DNA from: Candidatus Parcubacteria bacterium | GTDB taxonomy: Bacteria > Patescibacteria > ABY1 > BM507 > UBA12075 | Direction of reading: 5' to 3' | Length of the DNA: 64,000 nucleotides | Assembly (NCBI GenBank): GCA_002869165.1 | Contig: PKTK01000001.1 | Coordinates: forward strand, 310,001 to 374,000 | Shown: piece by piece, positions 44,079-51,980 of the stretch | How positions within the stretch are numbered: the stretch's first letter is position 1 | Layout of the letters: every line of letters starts with the position of its first letter | Translations under genes and position numbers: made by a program | The notes under the pieces: generated by a model | The model's database searches: none | Told to the model about the DNA's origin: nothing | The model's input: only the letters and a program-made list of their open reading frames with translations

Positions 44079-44828
44079 ATGTTAAAGTATATTGGAAAAA
44101 TATTTTTAAAGTATTATCTTGGGCTTATCACCAAGATTGTATTAGTAGTTCATCGACCTATTATAATAGCTGTTGCAGGTAGTATAAATAAAGCTTTTGT
44201 AAAAGAAGAAGTAAAAAAAGCTCTGGAAGAAAGGAAATATTCAGTTAGAGCCAATCCTAAGAATTTTAATACCGAGATTGGTTTGCCATTGGCAGTTTTG
44301 TCACTTCCTAGTGGTTATAATAGTTTTCGAGATTGGATCCCAGCCATACTAAAGGCACCGAGAAAAATATTTTTAAGACGTTTTCCAAAGTATTTGGTTT
44401 TAAGTATAGGTACGTCTGATCCAGGGGACGCTTCTTATTTATTAAAAATAATTAAACCAAAGATTTTGATTTTAACTGAAATTTCCCAAAGATACTTGGA
44501 GAGTTTTAAAGACATGGATGAATTGGCTAAGGAATACGAAATGATGAGAGATATTTTAACTGAAGATGATTTAATAATTGCTAATTTTGATAATTCAAGA
44601 ATTAGAGAAATCCTGGTGGAGTCAAAGGCAAGAGTTCTTGGATTTGGTTTTTTTGAAAAAAGTGATTTTAAGTTAATTAAAATAGAGAAACAATACGCTG
44701 GTCAGAGTTTTGTGTATGAATATAAAAATAATCAAATTAATAAGAATATAAAGCGTTTTGGTAAGCATCATGTTTATGCAAGCTTAGTTAAGGAAGCTAT
44801 TATTAAATATGTTGAAAAAAAATTATAA
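44079..44828 (+). CDS. MurF-like protein without P-loop lysine
   Basis: 249 residues from ATG 44079; a longer frame starts inside the aminotransferase. The segment IIIAVAGSINKAFVKEEV followed by RANPKNFNTEIGLPLAVL matches the Mur ligase central domain (GSxGKTTTKE...NFNNEIGVPL). The ATP-binding GKT is replaced by NKA, and no C-terminal ligase domain is present. A Rossmann-like core follows (PKYLVLSIGTSDPGD, PKILILTEI). Probably a MurF-derived protein that no longer ligates. It overlaps the FtsQ-like gene by 20 bases. Confidence 0.7.
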   Translation: MLKYIGKIFLKYYLGLITKIVLVVHRPIIIAVAGSINKAFVKEEVKKALEERKYSVRANPKNFNTEIGLPLAVLSLPSGYNSFRDWIPAILKAPRKIFLRRFPKYLVLSIGTSDPGDASYLLKIIKPKILILTEISQRYLESFKDMDELAKEYEMMRDILTEDDLIIANFDNSRIREILVESKARVLGFGFFEKSDFKLIKIEKQYAGQSFVYEYKNNQINKNIKRFGKHHVYASLVKEAIIKYVEKKL

Positions 44829-45690
44829 AAAAAATAAATTTATATCAAGACCAAATAAAGGGAGGAAATTTACATATTCAGCCAAAACTTATTCTAATCC
44901 TTTTTTCGAAAGTAAAAGAAACAAGCGGGCAAAAAGCAATGTTCCTAGCATTCCCTTGAAGATTAAATTGATATTTTTTGCAGTTTTATCTGTAATTGTT
45001 TTAGTTGTATGGTTTTTGGTATACTCAAGTTATTTTAGTATAAAAACAATTGAGGCCAGGGGAGGGGGTAGAATAAGTCCAAACGAGATTCATGATTTAG
45101 CATGGTCGCAAATCAATGATTCTGATTTCGTTTTGTGGCCACAAAAAAATATTTTCTTATTTAACAAAAACGAATTAATTGAAACTTTGAATTTAAAATA
45201 TTCATTTAATGATATAATTGTAAACAAAAAGCTACCTGACAAGCTTATTATTCAATATAACGAAAAGGATTATAGCATGGTATGGTATGAAAAAGAGCTA
45301 TACTACTATATTGATGAAAATGGTTATGTGGTAAGTAAAATAGGGGAGAAGTCAGAGGAGAAGAACTATCCAGTTTATAAAAATGTAACAGAAAATTTTA
45401 TTGAAGGCAATCACGTAGCAATTAATAAGAATCTAATAGGGGAGGCGCTTGATCTTATTGAGAAATTTAAAGTCTACAATGATTTTGAAATTGATTTTTT
45501 TGAAGCAAGGGAAAGTGACAATATAATTTATGTTAAAATCAAAGAAGGTCCGTATTTGTATATAGATATATATGGAGATACAGAAAAACAACTTAATAAA
45601 ATAATTAAATTAAAGGGGATTTTGGAAGAAGATTTTTTTAAGCGTCAATACATTGATGTGACAATAGGGGATAGTGTTTATTATAAATAA
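44809..45690 (+). CDS. FtsQ/DivIB-like cell division protein
   Basis: 293 residues. A basic cytoplasmic lead (1-50), one membrane helix (about 52-75), a POTRA-like domain starting YFSIKTIEARGGGRISPNEI and a beta domain with KLPDKLIIQYNEKDYSMVWY and YYYIDENGYVV, the FtsQ pattern (R-x-P-x-x-L-x-V..E). It would link FtsB/FtsL to the divisome. Overlaps the upstream MurF-like gene, an order seen in division and cell wall clusters. Confidence 0.75.
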   Translation: MLKKNYKKNKFISRPNKGRKFTYSAKTYSNPFFESKRNKRAKSNVPSIPLKIKLIFFAVLSVIVLVVWFLVYSSYFSIKTIEARGGGRISPNEIHDLAWSQINDSDFVLWPQKNIFLFNKNELIETLNLKYSFNDIIVNKKLPDKLIIQYNEKDYSMVWYEKELYYYIDENGYVVSKIGEKSEEKNYPVYKNVTENFIEGNHVAINKNLIGEALDLIEKFKVYNDFEIDFFEARESDNIIYVKIKEGPYLYIDIYGDTEKQLNKIIKLKGILEEDFFKRQYIDVTIGDSVYYK

Positions 45691-45758
45691 GTCACAAGTA
45701 GCGTATTGAGTTAGCTTTTTTTAATTTTTCTTCTCTCTAACTCCCCTGCTTAAATACA

Positions 45759-45905
45759 ATGGAAAATGCGTTTAAATTTGTTTTTGGACTTACTGTCATA
45801 GTTTTTTGTTTAGTAATCATTGGTATTTTTTTGTTAGCTTTAAAAATCTCTCTTATTTGGTTGAGTAGCATTACTTTATTTGGTATACATATGACCGCTG
45901 CTTAA
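45759..45905 (+). CDS. 48-residue membrane peptide
   Basis: ATG 45759 opens a frame with one long hydrophobic helix (about 5-35) and ends TAA at 45905. No SD. The reading frame has good codon use for the region, but no family is known. It follows the FtsQ-like gene by 68 bases. Confidence 0.35.
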   Translation: MENAFKFVFGLTVIVFCLVIIGIFLLALKISLIWLSSITLFGIHMTAA

Positions 45906-46272
45906 ATATGTGTTATAATGGTAATACGTTAATTAATCTACATTATGCGAAGTATCATATAGTGGTATGCTAGGTCGTCTTTTTTATTTAATATTAGCTA
46001 TAAATATCGCTTTTTACTCTATTTTGAATTGTGACGCAAGTAATTCCCCTAAGATATCTAGAGTTTCTAATTATAATTTTTTATTTTTTAATTTTGCAGT
46101 TTTATAAACGGTTTTTAACTTATAATTTTAAATTTAACAAATCTATTGATTTTTATTTGCTTAAACTAGATTTTTTATTTAAAGACTCAAATTTGGCTTT
46201 TTAGGAACTTTTTAAGACTGTTTAAGTGTCTAGTTACATACTTTGTCATTGAAGTCACCACTCCTTCGTAGG

Positions 46273-46294
46273 TGTTCGTGTTTAAACACGAACA
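46273..46294. repeat. 22-bp perfect palindrome
   Basis: The core GTTCGTGTTTAAACACGAAC extends by one T/A pair on each side with no loop. The half ACACGAAC is repeated just downstream. Confidence 0.9.
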
Positions 46295-46323
46295 AAACAC
46301 GAACTTATGATTTTTAATAATTT

Positions 46324-46367
46324 ATCCTTGTGTATCTTTAAAGATATCTTTAAAGATACACAAGGAT
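46324..46367. repeat. 44-bp perfect palindrome
   Basis: The 44 bases from ATCCTTGTG to CACAAGGAT are exactly self-complementary with no central loop. Two G-T pairs and five further pairs outside extend the arm to 29 bp. It could form a cruciform or a long hairpin in RNA. Confidence 0.95.
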
Positions 46368-46474
46368 GGATTATATTATTTTGCTTGCAATTATTCTTAT
46401 TGTTAACAACAAGTAATTCGTCATTTTAAATTAAAAATAATAAATTAGTCCCCTCTTCAAAAAAAATAAAAATA

Positions 46475-47041
46475 ATGACAAAATATATTTTACATGGTGG
46501 TGCTTCTAGTAAGAAAACACCAAATAATAAAAATTTTTACAAGGAAATATTAGATGGGCTTAAAGATTCTGTTGCAATTTTATGTATTTATTTTGCTAAT
46601 GATAAAAGTAAATGGGAAACTAAATTTAAACAAGAACAGGAACGGTTTACTAGTGCCTCCCCTGCTCTGGATATTAATTTTATTATGGCCAGTGATGAAA
46701 TATAATTACTTGAAAAGCAAATAAAAGAAGCTGATATTATTTTTATAAGAGGCGGTAAAGATGTTGTTCCTTTGGTTGGTATTTTAAAAAAGATAGATAA
46801 ATTAAAAGATGTCCTAAAGAACAAGTTTGTGATTGGATCTTCTGCGGGTGTCTATGCTCTATCAAAGTACTATATACGAGGTAATGGTGAAATATTCGAA
46901 GGTTTGGGTGTGTTAAATATAAAAAGCATATGTCATTTTTCAGATGACAGGAGTGATTTAGTTGAGAAGTTGTTAAATTATAAAGAGGATTTAGAATTAA
47001 TAAAAATCCCAGAAGAAGAGATTGTGCTTATTGAGCAGTAA
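46475..47041 (+). pseudogene. S51-type peptidase gene cut by TAA
   Basis: The frame from ATG 46475 spans 188 codons and is broken once, by TAA 46703-46705. Before it: KYILHGGASSKK and the DINFIMASDEI strand. After it: LLEKQIKEADIIFIRGGKD, and GSSAGVYAL with the nucleophile Ser of the G-x-S-A-G elbow shared by peptidase E and cyanophycinase. The stop separates the start from the catalytic Ser, so the 76-residue product would be inactive. Full length fits a small S51 peptidase. Glu (GAA) or Lys (AAA) is the likely lost residue. Confidence 0.75.
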
Positions 47042-47084
47042 GACTATTCATTATTTAAATTAATTAAAATAGACGATTTATATA

Positions 47085-47113
47085 TCTGGATTCCCGTCTT
47101 CGCGGGAATGACA
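47085..47113. repeat. Dispersed palindromic repeat (TCTGGATTCCCG type)
   Basis: ATTCCCG / CGGGAAT stem-loop flanked by TCTGG and TGACA. It is a clean copy of a widespread palindromic intergenic repeat; degraded relatives lie at 6651 and 59887. It ends six bases before the recombinase gene. Confidence 0.75.
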
Positions 47114-47118
47114 AAAGA

Positions 47119-48084
47119 ATGAGTAAAAAAACTAAACCAATAATTGAATATTTAACAGACTACTTGGATTACTTGGAGATTCAGAAGGGTTTGGCTTCTA
47201 AGAGTCAAGAAAATTATGCTAGGTTTTTGAATAAATTTTTTAATTGGTTACTAGACAATGGTTTAGATAAACTCAAGCCAGAAAAATTAACTGAAAAGCA
47301 TGTATGGAAATATCGTGTGTTCCTTTCGCGACATACTGATCCAAAAACTGACAAAACATTAAAAAAGTCTACTCAGAATTACTATTTGATAGCCCTGCGA
47401 AGCTTGCTGGAATATTTCTCTGAACTTGGGATTCGCTCTCTCTCCCCTACTGCTGTAAAGTTAGCCAAGGATAAAAGTGATAAAGATATTAAATATTTAA
47501 AACTTGAGGAGCTTGAGAAGCTTCTTTTGGCTCCAAAAACAAGTTCTAGGATAGGTCTTCGGGATCGAGCAATCTTGGAAACACTTTTCTCAACGGGTTT
47601 GCGGGTTGCAGAGCTGGTAGCTTTGAACACCGAGCAATTGAAAATAAAATCATCTACTGTAGATATAGAGATTTCAATTATGGGTAAAGGTGAAAAGGTT
47701 CGAACTATTTATTTTTCAGAACGAGCTGTCAAGCATTTGCGTAATTATTTAAATAAAAGAAATGACATAGATGAAGCTTTGTTTATAAACTATAAGCCCG
47801 GTATAGAAAAAACCAATGAACCCAGAAGGCTTACTACTAAATCAATTGAAGATATTGTAAAGAAATATGTAAAAATTGCTGGCCTTTCAACCATGATAAC
47901 TCCGCACACTATCAGACACTCTTTTGCCACTGATCTACTTGCCCAAGGTGCTGATATTAGATTAGTTCAGGAATTTTTGGGGCACAGGAATATTGCCACT
48001 ACTCAGATATACACTCATGTAACCAATAAGCAACTCAAGGACGTTCACAAGAAATTGCATAGTGGCAAGGATATTAAGGATTAA
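47119..48084 (+). CDS. Tyrosine recombinase of the XerC/XerD family
   Basis: 321 residues. SAM-like N-terminal DNA-binding domain (about 5-110) and C-terminal catalytic domain with Arg of STGLRVAELVAL, HTIRHSFATDLL, GHRNIATTQIYTHV (His and the Tyr nucleophile). Full length for Xer, so probably the chromosome-dimer resolvase rather than a phage integrase. No mobile genes are next to it and no dif site was identified. Confidence 0.9.
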   Translation: MSKKTKPIIEYLTDYLDYLEIQKGLASKSQENYARFLNKFFNWLLDNGLDKLKPEKLTEKHVWKYRVFLSRHTDPKTDKTLKKSTQNYYLIALRSLLEYFSELGIRSLSPTAVKLAKDKSDKDIKYLKLEELEKLLLAPKTSSRIGLRDRAILETLFSTGLRVAELVALNTEQLKIKSSTVDIEISIMGKGEKVRTIYFSERAVKHLRNYLNKRNDIDEALFINYKPGIEKTNEPRRLTTKSIEDIVKKYVKIAGLSTMITPHTIRHSFATDLLAQGADIRLVQEFLGHRNIATTQIYTHVTNKQLKDVHKKLHSGKDIKD

Positions 48085-48156
48085 TTGACTTAAAATAAAT
48101 AAGATAATAATATATATTTAATTTTGTACCCATAATAATTTTAAAAGGAGGGGTAA

Positions 48157-48393
48157 ATGTTCATACAGATGTTGGTTAAGACAAGCATTGAAGGTATGAT
48201 TTATAATTATGACCTAAGTGAAAGTGAAGAATTTCATGCTATGTTAAACTATAAACCACCTCAGGTTGCTTTTGGTTATTGGTATAGCGCATTAATAGAG
48301 CTAAAAACACTGCTGTCATCAAAATCTAATGATGACGATGATGTAAGAGATTTTTTGATTAAAGAGTGGAAAGACATCTATCTTTTTTCCTAA
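48157..48393 (+). CDS. Small acidic orphan protein
   Basis: 78 residues; AAGGAGG lies 7 bases before ATG. Acidic and Tyr/Trp-rich, soluble. Alone between the recombinase and a bidirectional terminator. Like the other orphan genes it has a strong SD. No family. Confidence 0.5.
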   Translation: MFIQMLVKTSIEGMIYNYDLSESEEFHAMLNYKPPQVAFGYWYSALIELKTLLSSKSNDDDDVRDFLIKEWKDIYLFS

Positions 48394-48400
48394 ACAAAAA

Positions 48401-48430
48401 AGCGTACGAATAATATCGTACGCTATTTTT
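48401..48430. terminator. Bidirectional terminator
   Basis: AGCGTACGA / TCGTACGCT, perfect 9-bp stem with A-run and T-run flanks; serves genes on both strands. Confidence 0.85.
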
Positions 48431-48441
48431 ATGTAAAAAAC

Positions 48442-49188
48442 TTATTTATTTGTTACACTTTCAAGTGCTCTCAAAACTTCAACAGGCAAGGCAAATACTA
48501 CGGTATTTGATTGATCGCTTGATAAATCATTTATTGACTGCAAAGTTCTAAGATGGAGTGCACCAGTTGAGCCACTAAGAAGTCTGGCAGCTTCAGCCAT
48601 ATTTTTGGCAGCAGCTACCTCCCCCTCTGCTTTTATAATAACCGCTCTTCTTTCTCTTTCAGCTTCAGCTTGCTTAGCTATAGTTCTTTCCATTTCTTCA
48701 GGTAGACTTACATCTTTTAGTTCAACATTGGAAACTTTTAAACCCCAACCATCTGTTTCTTTATCTACAATTTGTCTGATACGGTCAGCAATAGCATCTC
48801 GGTTAGCTAAAATTTCATCAAGCGTGGCTTCACCAACAATATTTCTCATGGTAGTTTGAGCAAACTGACTGATAGCGTAGCGAAAATTTTCTACTTCTAT
48901 AACAGCCTTTTCAGCTGAGGCTACTCGGTAATAAATAACGGCATTCACAAGAACAGAAATATTGTCTTTGGTAATGGCTTTCTGGTCAGGTACATCTACT
49001 GCTTTGATACGCATGTCAACTTTTTGGTATGATTGAAAAACAGGGATTACTAATCTCCAGCCTGGGTTCATTATACCCGTATACCTTCCCATGGTAAACT
49101 TAACTCCTCGTTGATATTGGTTAACTTGTCTAAGACTTATGACTATTAGAAATAGAAATAATGAAATAGAGGTGAATAAATAATCCAT
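48442..49188 (-). CDS. SPFH/slipin (stomatin-like) membrane protein
   Basis: 248 residues; an N-terminal hydrophobic anchor (about 2-20) and an SPFH domain with YQRGVKFTMGRYTGIMNPGW, VYYRV-like VIYYRVAS, LDEILANRDAI and VSLPEEMERTIAKQAEAERERRA. It scaffolds membrane microdomains and binds proteases in many bacteria. An NfeD partner is not present here. Confidence 0.9.
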   Translation of the reverse strand: MDYLFTSISLFLFLIVISLRQVNQYQRGVKFTMGRYTGIMNPGWRLVIPVFQSYQKVDMRIKAVDVPDQKAITKDNISVLVNAVIYYRVASAEKAVIEVENFRYAISQFAQTTMRNIVGEATLDEILANRDAIADRIRQIVDKETDGWGLKVSNVELKDVSLPEEMERTIAKQAEAERERRAVIIKAEGEVAAAKNMAEAARLLSGSTGALHLRTLQSINDLSSDQSNTVVFALPVEVLRALESVTNK

Positions 49189-49207
49189 TTTTTTATATAA
49201 TTAATTA

Positions 49208-50440
49208 TTAAGGTAAATAACTTAGTGGATCAACCGGAATGCCATTTAAACGTACTTCAAAGTGAAGATGCGGTCCGGTGGTCAATCTACCGGCACCGGG
49301 TGTACCAGGAAGACCCCCTGTTTTTCCTATGGTTTGACCTTGGACAACATATTCATCTTCAGCAATATATATCTTGGAAACATGACCATAAACTGTGGAT
49401 AGTCCATCCCCATGAATTATCATGATATAACTGTATCCCGTAGCTCCACCATCTTTTACACGAGCAACATATCCTGAAGCAGCAGCTTTTAGAGTGGTCC
49501 CCTGCCCTGCCCTTATATCAATGGCTGGATGTTCGTAAACGCTTCTGAAGGGGTAGTCAGGATCGTGAAAATAGGCAGTAATCACATTTTTAGGGACTGG
49601 CCAAGCTATACCGTTATCATTAAACTCTATGTCTTTGCCCTCTAAAGCAGCTAATTTTGCTCTCACTTGTTTTTCCATGGTGGCTATTTCAGCAGCTGCA
49701 TCTTCTTGCTCCTTTTTGCTAAGTTCAATAAGTCTTTGATATTCACTTTCAGACGAACTAACCTGGGCTATGACAATTTGCTTGGTTTCTTTCTAAGCTT
49801 CTAATTTATCTAAATTTTGTTCCAGCTCTTCCTTGAGAGAAAGAAGAGCTTGATTCTTTTTGTTAAGTTCTGTTTTGTTTTTATCTAGCTTTTCTTTAAG
49901 GTCATACAGGTTATCAAGACTAGATTTTATACTAGCATTAATATCTTCAAGATATTTGCTTTGACTCATAAATTCAGACAATGAATCGTTGAGAAGAATT
50001 ATTTCTAAATAGCTAACATTATCTTGCTTGTTTAGTATTTTTAAAATATTAGAAATCTTGGTTTTTTCAATTTCAATTTCATTGTTGCTATCATCAATTT
50101 CTTTATCTGTTTTTTGTATTTCCAATTCAATTCTTTCAATTTCAGTTTCTGTGAGTTCAATATCAAGCTCTGATTTAGCAACTCGATTATCCAGAATAGC
50201 AAGTTGATTGTTTAGTGACGCTTTTTCTTTTTGAGCTTGTTCTATTGCCTCTGAATACTCTTCTTGTCTTTCTTCCAGCCTTTTCATTTCCTGTTTTTTT
50301 GAGCTGATATCGTCGTTTAGTATTTTTACTTCAGAGTTTAGTTGATTTGAAGTTTGTGAGTAGGCAAATTCTCCAAGGTTAACAAAAACTAGTGATAGAC
50401 AAAGGATGATGATGGTAGATATTTTGGGGATTAATTTCAT
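49208..50440 (-). pseudogene. Secreted M23 murein hydrolase gene cut by TAG
   Basis: The minus-strand frame from ATG 50440 spans 410 codons and is broken once by TAG (49795-49793). Before it: a signal peptide (about 1-29) and long coiled coil, as in EnvC/NlpD-type activators. After it the coiled coil continues (KETKQIVIAQVSS), then a LytM domain with EHPAIDIR, YGHVSK and GPHLHFEV, the complete zinc site. The stop removes the enzyme domain; ATG 49678 could restart translation but lacks a signal peptide. GAG, AAG or CAG is the likely original codon. Confidence 0.8.
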
Positions 50441-50495
50441 TTGATTTTATTTATATTTCAAGTATATTATAGCATTTTTTTGTTTTTTTACCAAG

Positions 50496-51980
50496 CTATT
50501 TGCTAGCCTCTTTTATTCTATTAATGCTTTTATTTTTACCTAAAATTTCGGCTATCTCGAAAGGTCCAGGACTGTTTTTTCTAGCACACAGAGATACTCT
50601 CATTGGCCAAAGATATTCGCCAATTTTATATTCATTGGTTTTTAGATATTCAATAATTGTTGTTTCCAAGTGTTCTTTATTCCAGTCGTTTTCACTAATT
50701 TTTTCTAATACTACAATAAGCTTTTTAAGGTTTACTTGCGCATCATCTTTAGTTATTTTTTTCCAAGCAAGCATTTCTTTATCAAGCTCAAGTTTATCTA
50801 AAAAGAAGAATTCAGTCATCTCCCCTATTTCGGATAGTTTTTTCATTCTTTCTTTTTCTACTCTTACTACTTTGAGAAGAAAGTTTTTATCAAAATTCTT
50901 AATGTTGATATTTTTTTCTTCTAAATATGTTTTTAGATATGGTAAACAATTTTTAAGCAAGTCGTCGTCATTTAGGGCTTTGATGTAATGCGCGTTAAAA
51001 AAGTCCAATTTATCTTGATCAAAAACAGCTGGTGAGGTATTTATTTTTTTGTAGTCAAATATTTGAGTGACTTCATCTAAACTTAAGATCTCAACATTTT
51101 TGTCATTTTTTTTATCTTTGTCGTATGGAGACCAGCCAAGTAGAACATTAAAGTTAATGAGGGCTTGTCTTAGATACCCTTTATTTTTAAAGTCTTCCAC
51201 TGTTACATCTCCTTGGCGTTTGCTTAATTTTCCTCCACCTTTGTTTAGTACAACTGGTAAATGAATAAATTTTGGTATTTCCCAGTTAAAAGCTTTGTAT
51301 AATAAAACGTTTTTAGGAAAACTTGGTATCCATTCTTCTGCCCTGGTAACATGAGAGATTTCCATTAAATGATCATCTACTACTGAAGCAAATTGATACG
51401 TAGGAATGCCATTTGATTTGATTAGCACATGATCTTCAAGTTCAGCTGCTTTGAATATGATATCACCACGTAATTCATCATGAACTTTTATTTCTCCTTC
51501 AAGAGGCATTTTTTGTCTAATGGTATATTTTTCGCCTGCTTGAATTCGTTTTTCTACTTTTTCCCTACTTAAGCCCCTGCAAGCTCTGTCGTATCTAGGT
51601 GGTAATTTGTCTTTTTGTTGAGCTTCTCTTAATTCAGTTAAGCGTTCCGCTGAACAGAAACAGTGGTAAGCTTCACCTTTCTCTAATAATTTTTTGATAT
51701 ATTTGTCATAAATATCTTGTCTTTCGCTTTGAATATATGGGCCATAGTCTCCTCCAATTTCTGGGCCTTCATCATATTTAATACCAAGCCAATTCAAGAT
51801 TTCGATTAATTTTTCAACTGAGCCCTTGACGTATCTTTTTTGGTCAGTATCCTCAATACGTAACAAAAAATCACCATCTTGACTCTTGGAAATCAAATAA
51901 GCGAAAAGAATAGTTCTCAGACTACCAATATGCAAGTATCCGGTTGGTGATGGAGCAAATCTAGTTCTAACTTTTTTCAT
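50496..51980 (-). CDS. gltX: Glutamyl-tRNA synthetase
   Basis: 494 residues, full length. Class I motifs FAPSPTGYLHIGSLRT (HIGH-like) and KLSKRQG (KMSKS-like), plus LRIEDTDQKRYV and RAEEWIPSFPKNVLLY. In this lineage it may be non-discriminating and charge tRNA-Gln too, but this cannot be read from the sequence. It overlaps the fused gene behind it by 14 bases, so the two are coupled. Confidence 0.95.
   Translation of the reverse strand: MKKVRTRFAPSPTGYLHIGSLRTILFAYLISKSQDGDFLLRIEDTDQKRYVKGSVEKLIEILNWLGIKYDEGPEIGGDYGPYIQSERQDIYDKYIKKLLEKGEAYHCFCSAERLTELREAQQKDKLPPRYDRACRGLSREKVEKRIQAGEKYTIRQKMPLEGEIKVHDELRGDIIFKAAELEDHVLIKSNGIPTYQFASVVDDHLMEISHVTRAEEWIPSFPKNVLLYKAFNWEIPKFIHLPVVLNKGGGKLSKRQGDVTVEDFKNKGYLRQALINFNVLLGWSPYDKDKKNDKNVEILSLDEVTQIFDYKKINTSPAVFDQDKLDFFNAHYIKALNDDDLLKNCLPYLKTYLEEKNINIKNFDKNFLLKVVRVEKERMKKLSEIGEMTEFFFLDKLELDKEMLAWKKITKDDAQVNLKKLIVVLEKISENDWNKEHLETTIIEYLKTNEYKIGEYLWPMRVSLCARKNSPGPFEIAEILGKNKSINRIKEASK

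Larger units (their letters stand above)
45906..46474 (+). other. Long non-coding stretch with promoter-like site and palindromes
   Basis: ATGACC-N17-TATAAT (45891-45919) would start a transcript near 45926, yet no convincing gene follows; a 46-codon hydrophobic frame (45967-46107) is the only candidate. Two perfect palindromes lie at 46273-46294 and 46324-46367. An unrecognised RNA is possible, but no known RNA family is seen. Confidence 0.35.

Noticed and set aside
47119..48084. Phage or island integrase
   Set aside because: The length and motifs fit a housekeeping Xer recombinase and no phage or conjugation genes are near it.
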